From Saprospiraceae bacterium (GTDB lineage Bacteria; Bacteroidota; Bacteroidia; Chitinophagales; Saprospiraceae), in assembly GCA_021299835.1 (NCBI GenBank), contig JAJTER010000030.1, positions 1 through 40,662 on the forward strand: a DNA stretch of 40,662 nt. The letters run 5' to 3'. The notes beneath the pieces were generated by a model that ran no database searches, was not told the DNA's origin, and was given only the letters and a program-made list of their open reading frames with translations. Both the position numbers and the translations under genes were made by a program. Below are positions 16,804-25,827 of the stretch, piece by piece. How positions within the stretch are numbered: position 1 is the first letter of the stretch; each line of letters opens with the position of its first letter.

Positions 16804-16942
16804 AAAGCCCGATTAAGCGTCGGTTTGGAATGCTTCACCTTGGTCAATTATGCCAGATTAAACACTAAAGTTAAAAAGACCTTTTTATCAGAAAATAGGT
16901 ACATGGACAGCAGAATAACTTTTATCACCAAACGAAAAAAGA

Positions 16943-17710
16943 TTATTTAATTTTCGTTCCTTTAGGTCCAGGAAAATCTTTGCCTAAATAGTTGTAAAGT
17001 CGTCTTACTTTTGAACGCCAACTTAATTTAGCTTCAATCCAAGTTTTACTACCCTCAATGATCTGTATTGTATTCTTTGAATGTGATGGAAACTTTGAAT
17101 AATCGGAATTATCATCAAATTTTAATAGCAATTCTGGATTGTCAATAGGTGTGTTATTTTTGCTTAAATCAAATATTGTTTTGTGTTCTTCTTTATTGAA
17201 TTTAAGTGTTTTAACTTTTAAGTCTTCATACAAATCAATTAATGAAATTTTATCGGTTATGAAGTCTAAATCGTAAATGTCTTTTTTGGTTGAACGGTTT
17301 GAGGTGCTGATTAATTTGAACAAACCAATGTCTTTATTTGAAAGTAAACTTATCCCTTGTTTAACTTCCAAATCGAATAAATTCTTCATATTTTGAAGCA
17401 ATTCGATTTTAATAGTTGTTCCATCTTCTAAATCAAGGAAGAAACGTAAGAAACAATATTGGTCGTTTATATCGCAAGGATCATCAAAACTTTTTGCTTT
17501 ATTGCCAAAGCAATTTTTAACTTCTTTTTCAATATTATTAAATCCTTCTTTACCTATTATTTCATTACAAAAGAAATCTATATCATCTGATACCCTGTGA
17601 TTAAATTGCAGTGCCAGATTTGTACCCCCACCTAAATTAAATTTTGATACTGTTGGTAATGTTTGTAATTCAATGATAGCTTTAATTATTGCTGGAGTAA
17701 CTGCCCTCAT
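16943..17710 (-). CDS. AbiEii-type nucleotidyltransferase toxin
   Basis: 255-aa nucleotidyltransferase of the AbiEii/AbiGii toxin family. GGGTNLAL (27-34) followed by HRVSDDIDFF (Ser41, Asp43, Asp45) is the polymerase-beta-like GG..(10-13)..DxD motif with the metal-binding aspartates. The later RSTKKDIYDLDFI stretch is the second conserved block. Type IV toxins of this family transfer nucleotides to tRNA or other targets. The ATG lies 3 bases after the stop of the upstream DUF6922-like gene, so the two form one operon. Intact. Confidence 0.8.
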   Translation of the reverse strand: MRAVTPAIIKAIIELQTLPTVSKFNLGGGTNLALQFNHRVSDDIDFFCNEIIGKEGFNNIEKEVKNCFGNKAKSFDDPCDINDQYCFLRFFLDLEDGTTIKIELLQNMKNLFDLEVKQGISLLSNKDIGLFKLISTSNRSTKKDIYDLDFITDKISLIDLYEDLKVKTLKFNKEEHKTIFDLSKNNTPIDNPELLLKFDDNSDYSKFPSHSKNTIQIIEGSKTWIEAKLSWRSKVRRLYNYLGKDFPGPKGTKIK

Positions 17711-17713
17711 AAA

Positions 17714-18001
17714 TTAAAGTGAAAAACGAAGAAATGGTTTTATATTGTATCTTTTTGAAACACTTAGGCAAACTTTGTTGCTGATATTCTCTGTTGTTAA
17801 TTTTAAGTATTTAACAATGTCTTTTGCAGAATATAGGGCTTCTAATTTTTTAATATCTGTTTCAAATGTCTCTGGAGTTGTGGCAAATAAAGCTCTGGGA
17901 ATAATAATAGACTTATCTCTGGAAAGATTAAGTTTACTAGGATCCATATCCCAAAATAAGTTTTTGGGGAAAATTGTTGCTATGTTTACTGATTTGTTCA
18001 C
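17714..18001 (-). CDS. DUF6922-like putative antitoxin of the AbiEii pair
   Basis: 95-aa protein with a GTG start (18001). The block FPKNLFWDMDPSKLNLSRDKSIIIPRALF resembles DUF6922 proteins, which often precede AbiEii-type toxins in Bacteroidota. The rest is helical (SAKDIVKYLKLT...). The gap to the nucleotidyltransferase start is 3 bases. An antitoxin or regulatory role is inferred from position. No upstream promoter element was identified. Confidence 0.6.
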   Translation of the reverse strand: MNKSVNIATIFPKNLFWDMDPSKLNLSRDKSIIIPRALFATTPETFETDIKKLEALYSAKDIVKYLKLTTENISNKVCLSVSKRYNIKPFLRFSL

Positions 18002-18172
18002 TATGCAAAAATACTGAATATACTGGAAAAAGGTGCACTAATATAAAAAATATTAACTTCCTTGTTTTTAAAGACTTAACCAAAGATAAAAATTATCGAT
18101 TTTGCAGTGCAATTAAAATCTATGTTGCAAATCTTGAAATAACAATAATCAGAATGATAGTTTAGCTTCTCT

Positions 18173-18469
18173 TTGACACCTTTGTCCGTTATGACATGTA
18201 TTGGTGTTGAGACATTAGGTGAAATAACAATAGCCGAAAGCAGTGACGATAACGGAATTCAATTCAAAAATATTCTTGGGAAATTTGATACCAATCTTGC
18301 TAAAACCTTGACCAAGACTGAAAAAGAACTCGTTAAAAAGAATTGGCCCGACAAGGACGGAGAAAAAATAAAAAATCTGACAGACCTATTTTACAAATAC
18401 TATCGAAATACGATGATTCACGGCTATCGTGGCAAAGGTGTGTTTCTAAGTTCAGGCCTTAAAACATGA
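18173..18469 (+). pseudogene. Fragment with a HEPN-like RxxxxH motif
   Basis: Open frame with no good start or ribosome site (the first ATG is at 18191). It reads TCIGVETLGEITIAESSDDNGIQF..., then LFYKYYRNTMIHGYRGKGVFLSS. RNTMIH is an Rx4H motif as in HEPN ribonuclease-like toxins, in the helix-rich setting typical of that group. A short stretch in another frame just upstream (FDTFVRYDMY) suggests a lost N-terminal part. Most likely the middle of a broken gene. Confidence 0.35.
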
Positions 18470-18565
18470 CTTAACCAAAATTAGGTTATATTTTCAAAAA
18501 TTTCGTAAAACTATTCATTAGATTTCTGTTACCTTTAAAATGGTAGAAATGTGAAGTTTAAGTAA

Positions 18566-18694
18566 CTCGCAGCACTTCGGCTAAAAAATTGCCATTGCCA
18601 AAAGCGGGTTCAAGAAATCGGGAGTCAATGCGTTCCGTTTCATACATCCCTATGACGAGCTACTCGCTTTTTTGATTTTACCTGTTTTTCCTCA
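18566..18694 (-). pseudogene. Inverted, deleted copy of the adenine methyltransferase 5' end
   Basis: Read on the minus strand, this DNA matches 6198-6372: the AAACAGGTAAAATCAAAAAA region, then CGGAACGCATTGACTCCCGA and on through the SAM motif. About 60-70 bases between these blocks are missing. The motif I Cys is replaced by Phe (PAFGNGNF in place of PACGNGNF). Hence a second methyltransferase gene of the same family once stood here, in opposite orientation to the first. Confidence 0.75.
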
Positions 18695-18710
18695 TTAAAA
18701 ACAAAATAGT

Positions 18711-19553
18711 ATGAGCAACATAAAATTATTTGAAGAAAAACATGTCCGTTCTGTATATAACGAACATGACGAGAAATGGTATTTTTCTGTACAAGATGTT
18801 GTACAAATACTTACCAATAGCAATGATGTAAAGCAATACATAAAAAAAATGCTAACTCGTGATGAGCAACTTAAAAACAACTGGGGTACAATTTGTACCC
18901 TAGTTGAAATGAAAGCTGCAGATGGTAAAACACGTAAAATACAGGCAGCACACACAGAGCATATTTTACGTCTCATTCAATCCATACCCTCGCCCAAAGC
19001 CGAACCTTTTAAACAATGGTTGGCACTAGTAGGTGCCGAGCGCATTGCCGAAATTGAAAATCCAGAATTAGCACAAGCACGCATACGAGCAACATACAAG
19101 GCCAAGGGATATAGCGATCCATGGATAGAAAAAAGAATTAGAGGCATACAAGCTCGTGATGAACTAACCAACGAATGGAAAAACCGTGGTGTAAAAGAGG
19201 GAAAAGAGTATTCAATACTCACAGCCGAAATTAGCAAAGCTACTTTTGGTATTATTCCGAGTGAATACAAAAGTTTAAAAGGATTAACCAAACCATCAGA
19301 AAATCTACGTGACCACATGACAGATTTGGAATTAATATTCACTATGCTTGGTGAAGCTTCTACTACAGAAATTGCAAAAAACAAGAATGCACAAGGTTTC
19401 ATAGAAAATCAAAAAGCTGCCAAAGCGGGAGGAAATGTTGCCGGAAATGCAAGAAAAGAATTAGAAAAAAAATCGGGAGCAAAAATTGTAAATAAACAAA
19501 ATTTTAAAAATTTAGATATGCATAAAGAATTGAAAGACAATAATGATTTATGA
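18711..19553 (+). CDS. BRO-N / DinD-like protein
   Basis: 280-aa intact homologue of the broken gene at 9737-10485. The N-terminal BRO-N-like domain (VRSVYNEHDEKWYFSVQDVV...) is followed by QSIPSPKAEPFKQWLALVGAERIAE, a DELTNEWKNRGVKEGKEYSIL block, DHMTDLELIFTMLGEASTTEI and a Gly/Ala-Lys-rich tail. Related DinD and BRO proteins occur in phages and inside restriction loci; a DNA-binding or regulatory role is likely but the biochemistry is not settled. It stands next to an inverted methyltransferase scrap, mirroring the first copy, so it is probably the only survivor of a second restriction-type locus. Confidence 0.8.
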   Translation: MSNIKLFEEKHVRSVYNEHDEKWYFSVQDVVQILTNSNDVKQYIKKMLTRDEQLKNNWGTICTLVEMKAADGKTRKIQAAHTEHILRLIQSIPSPKAEPFKQWLALVGAERIAEIENPELAQARIRATYKAKGYSDPWIEKRIRGIQARDELTNEWKNRGVKEGKEYSILTAEISKATFGIIPSEYKSLKGLTKPSENLRDHMTDLELIFTMLGEASTTEIAKNKNAQGFIENQKAAKAGGNVAGNARKELEKKSGAKIVNKQNFKNLDMHKELKDNNDL

Positions 19554-19620
19554 TTGTAAAATTGGGTTTATAGAAAGCATGATAAAACCCGTGGCGTAAT
19601 AAATTTATATCTTAGTCGAT

Positions 19621-20108
19621 ATGAAAGAAAAAATTAAAAAAAATAGTGTACTTCGTTCCTCCTCAGCAGAATATTTAACATTCATTGCCGCTACCGGCGA
19701 TGGTGGTGTAAATGCCGTTTATCAGGACGAAAATATATGGCTTTCGCAAAAAATGATGGGAACGCTATATAATATAGAAACCCACACCGTCAATTATCAT
19801 TTAAAAAAAAATTCTCTGATGCTGAATTAAAAGAAAATTCAGTTATTCGAGAATTTCGAATAACTGCCTCAGATGGCAAAAACTACGCCACACAGCATTA
19901 TAATCTTTCGGCAATAATAGCAGTCGGGTATAAAGTTAACTCAGAGCGAGCCGTTCAATTTAGAAAATGGGCAACCCAAATTCTTCAAGAATTTACCATT
20001 AAAGGTTTTGCTATGGATGATGAACGTTTGAAAAATGACGGCACTATTCTAGGCAAAAAATATTTTGAAGAGCAATTACAACGCATCAGAGAAATACGAC
20101 TGAGTTAG
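19621..20108 (+). pseudogene. RhuM-family protein, frameshifted and truncated
   Basis: The ATG at 19621 opens MKEKIKKNSVLRSSSAEYLTF with the RhuM hallmark QDENIWLSQKMMGTLYNIE. At an A9 tract (19803-19811) the frame shifts; the expected continuation (FSDAELKENSVIREFRITASDG, then QHYNLSAIIAVGYKVNSERAVQFRKWA) is in another frame and ends with a stop at 20106-20108 after EQLQRIREIRLS. RhuM proteins are usually about 330 aa, so the C-terminal half is also missing. RhuM genes often sit within type I restriction and defence islands. Dead gene. Confidence 0.8.
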
Positions 20109-20129
20109 CTGTAGTGCCTTCTTTCGTCA

Positions 20130-20294
20130 TTATTGTTGCCCAACGAGTTTTGTTTTGTTGTCGTCAAGTTTTTGTTTGATATAAGCTTTTAATTCGTCAA
20201 AAGTCATATTCTGTGTTTCAGAACTGATTTTGTCTCTGATATCTCGCATCATTTTTACAGCGTCAAACTGTTTTTCTTTTTTAGTCGTTTCCAT
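20130..20294 (-). CDS. Small partner of the PIN-family toxin, second copy
   Basis: 54-aa protein METTKKEKQFDAVKMMRDIR and onward, starting inside the end of the PIN gene (14-base overlap) and ending at 20130. It is homologous to the protein at 4451-4606, sharing METxxKK, the MRxIRDKxSxE helix and a following Mx(S/T)F segment. Two independent copies with the same arrangement support a real gene pair. Likely antitoxin; not proven. Confidence 0.6.
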   Translation of the reverse strand: METTKKEKQFDAVKMMRDIRDKISSETQNMTFDELKAYIKQKLDDNKTKLVGQQ

Positions 20295-20643
20295 AATTTA
20301 CCAAGTCTTTTGGGCTTCTTATTTCAATCATTGAATATCCAAGTCGTAAATTCACAGCATTGTAGCCCTTTATTCTGTCAAGGTTTACGATATGTTTAAA
20401 GTTCCAACTTGCTAATACGTCCACTTTGTGAATGGTCGCCATAGCAATGTGACGGCAGTCTTCCAAACTCGTCTTGCCAACTACTTTTTCGTCAATGTAA
20501 ATGTCTGCCGAATATTTAAATAAATGTTCTTTAACGTTTTGTGGTGCGTTTATTAACTCAAGGTCAAGCAAGTCAGAAACTAAATAAATAATTTCGTTGT
20601 TGTCGATTGAAATATACGTTGCCGTTTTTGCGGCCTGCTGGCA
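20281..20643 (-). pseudogene. N-terminally truncated PIN-domain toxin, second copy
   Basis: Open from 20643, just after an in-frame TAA, to a stop at 20281, without any ATG; only alternative starts such as TTG at 20571 are available. Residues include VSDLLDLELINAPQNVKEHLF, then DCRHIAMATIHKVDVLASWNFK and IRSPKDLVNYGND. This is the same PIN family as 4222-4467. The N-terminal strand with the first catalytic Asp (normally YIDTSV) is gone, and the break coincides with a GTTAGCAGTAATGCCAGCAGG string. Probably inactive as a nuclease. Confidence 0.7.
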
Positions 20644-20654
20644 TTACTGCTAAC
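20634..20654. repeat. Candidate cassette-boundary motif 4 (inverted)
   Basis: On the minus strand this reads GTTAGCAGTAATGCCAGCAGG, combining GTTAGC and GCCAGC elements seen at the other candidate boundaries. It lies exactly where the PIN gene has lost its N-terminus. Confidence 0.25.
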
Positions 20655-20812
20655 TACCATATTGGCGAAACAAACTTTCGCTTATACACCTAGTTTTAGT
20701 TATTTCAGGGAAGATAAGATAATAAATGGTAGTAAACCCCAGATGCAGTTAATGAGAGGAGTCATTGGCTGATTAAGATTAAATACCCTGGTTCCTTTTT
20801 AAAGGAATTTTT

Positions 20813-22726
20813 TTATCCACCGTCATTCACTAAAAAGTGCAGGATCCGACAGGCATTTCCCTTACTCTTTTGATTTTTTTCAGACAATATACGTACCCTC
20901 AGTATATGTTTTTTTTCATTCAATGATTGACCTAACATCAAATACCAGGGCAGATGAAGATTTTCACTCCATCTTGTGAATAAATCTAGTTTCTTAAATG
21001 GTTTACCATCGATACTATAAGAAATGATACCTGCATCAGGCCCGGAGGCCACACAAATTCCTATCGTATTTCCCGTAAATTCTAATTGGAATGCTGCATC
21101 GGGTTTCTCTCCTATCAACGCTGGAATATTTACATATTGTTTTCGGTTACCTGCACCATCCTTTGGTTTCCAGGAATCAACCATTAAAAAATCACTTTTT
21201 ATTTCAGCATTTTTAATTGAAAGATACCTTCCCTTATCATAACTTCCATCATTTAATATATTGGGTAAAGTATATGCTGTATTTACATCATTTTTTGACA
21301 AAGGATTAAAAGCATTATTTAAAAAGGTCTTAATGGATTGGAAATAGACTTCCTGTCCGAATGGAGAAGGATGTAAATCTTTAAAATCATCCGCCCAGGT
21401 AAACTCTTTATTTTTAATCCGTTCAAATACCTCTTTAGCCAGATGAATACTATTTACTTGATAATGTTCAGCAACACGCTCATGATTTTGTATTTCAGAG
21501 GGAATCACTCCTTGTTGATAATCTATTAATTTTTCCGGATCGACAAAATGCATCAGTACAATATCCATTTTAGGATTAGATCGTTTTGCTTGTCTGACGA
21601 TACCTTCCATTCCCCGGATTTGTGCCAGGCTATCAAACCCATTTGTCCTGTCATTTACCGCTGCTTCTTCAAATAACAAATCAATTTTACCCTTTGCCAG
21701 AACCTCCGATGAGAGTCGGAAAGCACCTGGTGTTGAACCCGTTGAAGCAATACCCGCATTAATAAATTCGAAAGCTGTTTCCGGAAATTTTTCTTTTAAA
21801 TACTGGCAGACTTTACTTCGCCAACCGTCACTTTCTGTGATGGATCCGCCCATAAAAGCAACGACTCCTTTTTTTTCATTTTTAAATTTTAAAAAGCTTT
21901 GCTGAAAATCTGATCGTAGTACATGAAAATCAGAGGCAGGTAAGGGAGATCTTTTTTGCAAAGTATGAAACTTAATAAACTGAGCTATTCTTTCCGGATT
22001 TTCAATAGGGAAATGATGTCCTTCCAGGGTCTGTTTGCCTTTTGTCATAGGCATAATGGTCGCAGGTCCACCCAAATGTATATATCGCTGAACCAATGGA
22101 AAGGTATTTTCAAGATAAGGAACTATGCTATCCTTTAAACTAACACTATGCAGAACAGGTATTTTACAGGCAGCTAATCCCTGTAAATTGTCCATTGGAT
22201 TATCTAAAAAGCCTAAGGCATCCTCTTCGGAAAATTGGTATTCTGTCAATAATTTATTCCAATCCTGAGGAGAACCTTTCCCTTTTCCCTTTCCTCCGGG
22301 CCAGCTTTTTATATCGCAAACCGGTGCTTCAGCATAAATACAGGAAACTTTTAAAGGATTTCGTTTTGCCCATTGATAGACATAAAGTCCTCCCCTACTT
22401 ACTCCTTCCAGGGCAACGATAGGAGAAAAACCTCGTTGACGAACCAAATATTCATAAAAAGCATCCCATATTTGCATAGCAGCGTTGGAACCAAACATAT
22501 CGTTGGTATTCAGGTAAACAATATGAAAACCCTCTGAGAGTAGTATAGAATCCACTTCCGTGTGCCATTCAGGAAAATGGGCACGCCAAACCCATGGCTT
22601 TCCAGGCAATTCTTTGTCGGGCTTTATAAACCATGCTTTTCTTCCCTGAAAAACAAAATGCTCCCTTTCAAAACCTGCATCAGAGAGAAACATCCAACAC
22701 ATTGACAATAATAATATATGTTTCAT
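20813..22726 (-). CDS. Secreted alpha/beta-hydrolase - SGNH esterase fusion
   Basis: 637-aa exported protein with two hydrolase domains. Signal peptide at residues 1-18. Residues 20-255 form an alpha/beta hydrolase with nucleophile elbow GVSRGG (Ser110) and a late histidine in LEGHHFP. Residues 275-475 form an SGNH/GDSL hydrolase: block I FMGGSITES (Ser295), block II NAGIASTGS (Gly325), block III EAAVND (Asn358), block V DLHPS (Asp450, His452). A C-terminal beta-rich part (475-637; LEFTGNTIGICVASGPDAG) is probably an accessory or carbohydrate-contacting domain. Such proteins remove acyl groups from polysaccharides. It is the first of three minus-strand genes unrelated in function, followed by a gap to PhzF. 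Confidence 0.8.
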   Translation of the reverse strand: MKHILLLSMCWMFLSDAGFEREHFVFQGRKAWFIKPDKELPGKPWVWRAHFPEWHTEVDSILLSEGFHIVYLNTNDMFGSNAAMQIWDAFYEYLVRQRGFSPIVALEGVSRGGLYVYQWAKRNPLKVSCIYAEAPVCDIKSWPGGKGKGKGSPQDWNKLLTEYQFSEEDALGFLDNPMDNLQGLAACKIPVLHSVSLKDSIVPYLENTFPLVQRYIHLGGPATIMPMTKGKQTLEGHHFPIENPERIAQFIKFHTLQKRSPLPASDFHVLRSDFQQSFLKFKNEKKGVVAFMGGSITESDGWRSKVCQYLKEKFPETAFEFINAGIASTGSTPGAFRLSSEVLAKGKIDLLFEEAAVNDRTNGFDSLAQIRGMEGIVRQAKRSNPKMDIVLMHFVDPEKLIDYQQGVIPSEIQNHERVAEHYQVNSIHLAKEVFERIKNKEFTWADDFKDLHPSPFGQEVYFQSIKTFLNNAFNPLSKNDVNTAYTLPNILNDGSYDKGRYLSIKNAEIKSDFLMVDSWKPKDGAGNRKQYVNIPALIGEKPDAAFQLEFTGNTIGICVASGPDAGIISYSIDGKPFKKLDLFTRWSENLHLPWYLMLGQSLNEKKHILRVRILSEKNQKSKGNACRILHFLVNDGG

Positions 22727-22769
22727 GCTTTAAAGGTTTTGACTATATAATGTTGAGCAAGGCAGGTGA

Positions 22770-23558
22770 TTAATTTATCCAAAAATTTCCAATGGAATAC
22801 GTTTTTGCCTGACCACTAATTATGACCCGTTCTCCCAGGTCTTCACAATATAATTTGCCCATCCTTTCTGACACTTGTTGAGCATAAAGCACCTTTTTGT
22901 CAAGTCTTTTTGCCCAAAATGGGATGAGGGAACAGTGCGCAGAACCCGTTACAGGATCTTCCAGAATTGATGTTTGAGGCGTGAAAAATCTTGACACAAA
23001 ATCGCAGTTATCCCCTTTTGCTGTTACAATCATTCCTCCGGGAGCAAGATTTATCTGGTCAAATGCCTGCCGGTCTATTTTTATATTTCTGATATCAGTT
23101 TCGTTATCGTAAACCAGGACATAGTCCCTTGATTTAAGAATTTCTTTAGGTTGAATATTTAAGGAATTTGAAATGATGAGAGGTAGATCGGCTTCTACAG
23201 GCATTCTTGATGGAAAGTTCAACTTATATACGCCATCTTCAACGTTAACTATTAGTTTGCCGCTCATGGATTCAAAGACAATTTCATTTTTGGGGTAGTT
23301 GAGAATCGTCGCTAAACAATGCGCGGAGGCTAATGTAGCGTGTCCGCACAAATCCATTTCAATTTCGGGAGTGAACCATCTCAAATGAAAAGTATCTCCT
23401 TTATCAACAAAAAAAGCTGTTTCAGCAACGGCATTCTCCTTTGCAATTTTCAGTAGGACATCATCTGGCAGCCAATGGTCGAGGGGTACAACGCAAGCGG
23501 GATTACCCCCAAATATGGTATCAGTAAATGCATCAATCTGATATAAATTATATTTCAT
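22770..23558 (-). CDS. PhzF-family isomerase
   Basis: 262-aa PhzF/diaminopimelate-epimerase-fold protein. Key features: YQIDAFTDTIFGGNPACVV at the N-terminus, catalytic Glu46 in AVAETAFF, DLCGHATLASAH in the first lobe, and DPVTGSAHCSLIPFW in the second. The family isomerises small metabolites by moving a proton; the substrate here is unknown, since most chromosomal PhzF homologues are uncharacterised. Length and motifs are normal. The gap to the SGNH gene is 43 bases and to the SDR gene upstream 40 bases, so one transcript is possible. Confidence 0.85.
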   Translation of the reverse strand: MKYNLYQIDAFTDTIFGGNPACVVPLDHWLPDDVLLKIAKENAVAETAFFVDKGDTFHLRWFTPEIEMDLCGHATLASAHCLATILNYPKNEIVFESMSGKLIVNVEDGVYKLNFPSRMPVEADLPLIISNSLNIQPKEILKSRDYVLVYDNETDIRNIKIDRQAFDQINLAPGGMIVTAKGDNCDFVSRFFTPQTSILEDPVTGSAHCSLIPFWAKRLDKKVLYAQQVSERMGKLYCEDLGERVIISGQAKTYSIGNFWIN

Positions 23559-23598
23559 TGTCTTAAGTTATCTTTATACGGGTTTTATTAACAATGCC

Positions 23599-24387
23599 TT
23601 AGGTAACTTTCTGATTTTTAATGAAATAGTCGAAAATAGCCGGAGAAATTCGTTTAATAATCATAGCCGCTCTTTCTTTAAATCCACCAATATATACGTT
23701 TCCTTTTCTGCGATAAATGGCATCGAGCGCCTGTACGGCAAATTTTTCAGGAGATAATCCCAGATTATTCTGACTTGATTTTACTAATTCCGGGGAAGTT
23801 CCCAATGAGTTTTTTGTGATATTTGTCGCAATAAATCCTGGCATGATGTTGCAAACATTAACACCCTCATCGGCGAGTTCCAGTCTTAAAGACTCAAAAT
23901 AACCCACCAGGCCATGTTTTGCCGCCGCATAGGATGTTCTGTATTTAGTATTTATTTTACCCATAACGCTACTAATCACCACTATCTGTCCCTTTTGGAG
24001 CAATAATTGGGGTAAGGCAGCTTTCGTAAGGGCAATAGTACCTATTAAATCGGTCTCAAGTAATCGCAATTCCTCTGAAAATGGGGTATCTACGGCAAAA
24101 CTTCGCTGACTAATTCCCCCATTATTTATTAAAATATCGATTTTACCAAAAGCATTTATTGCTTTTTTTGTAAGCTCTTCAAAGGTATTATATTCGCGTA
24201 AATCTAATGGGATGATAACTGATGATGCTTCTTTATTTAGAAACGATTGTTGTACTCTTTCTAAGGCTGTAACATTCCGGGAAGACAAAATTAGTTGGGC
24301 GCCTTGTTCGTTAAATAATTTTGCCATAGCTTCTCCCAATCCAGAGGAAGCGCCCGTTATCCAAACAATTTTGTTTCTAAAATTCAT
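23599..24387 (-). CDS. SDR-family oxidoreductase
   Basis: 262-aa classical short-chain dehydrogenase. The cofactor site TGASSGLG is at 11-18, NNG at 88-90, and the catalytic triad Ser140-Tyr153-Lys157 is in VISSVMG...SYAAAKHG. PGFIATNIT follows the active site as usual. The overall look (LINNGGISQRSFAVDT) resembles DHRS7-like SDRs; the substrate is not evident. It is divergent from the amine oxidase gene, with 69 bases between them. Confidence 0.85.
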   Translation of the reverse strand: MNFRNKIVWITGASSGLGEAMAKLFNEQGAQLILSSRNVTALERVQQSFLNKEASSVIIPLDLREYNTFEELTKKAINAFGKIDILINNGGISQRSFAVDTPFSEELRLLETDLIGTIALTKAALPQLLLQKGQIVVISSVMGKINTKYRTSYAAAKHGLVGYFESLRLELADEGVNVCNIMPGFIATNITKNSLGTSPELVKSSQNNLGLSPEKFAVQALDAIYRRKGNVYIGGFKERAAMIIKRISPAIFDYFIKNQKVT

Positions 24388-24409
24388 GTTTTTACGTAAT
24401 TAGTATTTT

Positions 24410-24450
24410 GTTAAATAAATATAGTTATTTTAAGCCCGTTAAATAAATAT
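24410..24450. repeat. Two 13-bp direct repeats in the SDR/oxidase divergent promoter region
   Basis: GTTAAATAAATAT occurs at 24410-24422 and 24438-24450 (28-base spacing) within the 69-base gap between divergent genes. This is a possible regulator site pair, though the AT-rich setting makes chance repeats likely. Confidence 0.25.
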
Positions 24451-24456
24451 TTACCT

Positions 24457-25827
24457 ATGTTACGACGCAAATTTGTATTATCTGCCATAAAAGCAAGTCC
24501 CTTTTTTTTATTCCAATCCTCTTTGACAAGTGCTTGTTCCCTGTTGGAAACGGAAACTCCGGTGCTTACCGATAAGAAAATAATTGTCATCGGTGCAGGT
24601 ATCGCTGGTTTGGCTGCTGCGAAAAAACTAAAAGAAAATGGTTTTTCTGTTTTAGTGCTGGAGTCACAGGAGAAAATAGGCGGACGATTAAGGACTGACC
24701 GATCTATTGGCATTGCTTTTGATGAAGGTGCCAGCTGGATACATGGCCCAAAAGGAGGTAATCCAATTACCGCTCTTGCCGCACAATCTGGTGCCAATAC
24801 CTATTTGACGGACGATGAAAGTCTTAGAATTTATGACCAAAGCGGTAAAGAATATAACACTGATTTGTTGGACACTGAATATGATTTATTTGAAGCTGCG
24901 TTAACAGCTGTAAGAAAAGCAGGAGCTGAAAACCAGTCCTTTGAAGCCATTTTTAACTCCTTATATCCCGAAAAAGGAAAGGAAAGATTATGGAAATATA
25001 TGCTTTCTGCTTACCTGGAATTTGATTCGGGCGGGGATATTTCAAATTTATCGTCAAAGTATTTTTATGATGATGAGGAATTTCCAGGCGCAGATGTGAT
25101 TATTACCAATGGGTATGACAAAGTAGCTGAGTTCTTGGGCAAGGGATTAGATATAAAACTAAATTCCCGCGTTACAGAAATCAATTATGGGGCTGCAAAA
25201 CCTTTCGTTAAAGCCAATGGAACTACCTTTGAAGCCGATTATATACTGGTTACGGTGCCTTTAGGTGTTCTAAAAAATAAATCGATTGCTTTCTCTCCTG
25301 CATTACCCAGTGAAAAAACTAAAGCTATTGAAAACACCCAAATGGGTAATGTTAATAAGTTCCTGCTGGTATGGAAATCTTCCTTTTGGGATGCAAATAC
25401 CCAATATATAGGTTATACGCCCGAGACAAAAGGTAAATTCAACTACTTCATGAATGTGAATAAATTTTTGCCTTCCTCCAATGCTTTAATGACTTTTGCC
25501 TTTGGTAAATACGCCTCCCAAACAGAATCTATGTCTGACGCACAGATTACCACTGAAATAATGAGCCATTTGAAATCTATTTATGGAAATAATATTAGCA
25601 ATCCTATTCAATTTTTAAGAACCAAATGGGGATCAAATATTAACTCTTTTGGCTCTTATTCTTTTGCAACGAATGGAGCAGGGGCACTCAATTTCGATAC
25701 CCTGTCAACTGAAGTAAGTAATAAATTATTTTTTGCAGGTGAGCACACAGACAGTGACTATCGTGGAACCGTTCATGGCGCTTATCTAAGTGGCATAAGG
25801 GAAGCAGACAAGATTATAGATTTATAA
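24457..25827 (+). CDS. FAD-dependent amine (monoamine/polyamine-type) oxidase
   Basis: 456-aa flavin oxidase. The N-terminal signal ends in a lipoprotein-like SLTSACS. The dinucleotide-binding fold IIVIGAGIAGLAAAKKL is at 42-58, followed by the GGRLRTD motif and GASWIHGPKGG. The C-terminal FAD block is LFFAGEHTDSDYRGTVHGAYLSG. The closest general match is polyamine or monoamine oxidase; lysine-type or other amine substrates cannot be excluded. An exported or periplasmic location is inferred from the signal. Its 3' end overlaps that of the convergent DoxX-like gene by 14 bases. Confidence 0.8.
   Translation: MLRRKFVLSAIKASPFFLFQSSLTSACSLLETETPVLTDKKIIVIGAGIAGLAAAKKLKENGFSVLVLESQEKIGGRLRTDRSIGIAFDEGASWIHGPKGGNPITALAAQSGANTYLTDDESLRIYDQSGKEYNTDLLDTEYDLFEAALTAVRKAGAENQSFEAIFNSLYPEKGKERLWKYMLSAYLEFDSGGDISNLSSKYFYDDEEFPGADVIITNGYDKVAEFLGKGLDIKLNSRVTEINYGAAKPFVKANGTTFEADYILVTVPLGVLKNKSIAFSPALPSEKTKAIENTQMGNVNKFLLVWKSSFWDANTQYIGYTPETKGKFNYFMNVNKFLPSSNALMTFAFGKYASQTESMSDAQITTEIMSHLKSIYGNNISNPIQFLRTKWGSNINSFGSYSFATNGAGALNFDTLSTEVSNKLFFAGEHTDSDYRGTVHGAYLSGIREADKIIDL

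Noticed and set aside
17745-18165. Two plus-strand frames opposite the AbiEii antitoxin
   Set aside because: Shadows of the DUF6922-like gene and AT-rich flank; no ribosome sites or family likeness.
18977-19402. 141-codon minus-strand frame
   Set aside because: Antisense shadow of the intact BRO-like gene.
20281-20571. Treating the second PIN gene as a complete 96-aa protein from its TTG
   Set aside because: Homologous sequence continues upstream of the TTG with no ATG, and the N-terminal catalytic strand is missing, so truncation is the better reading.
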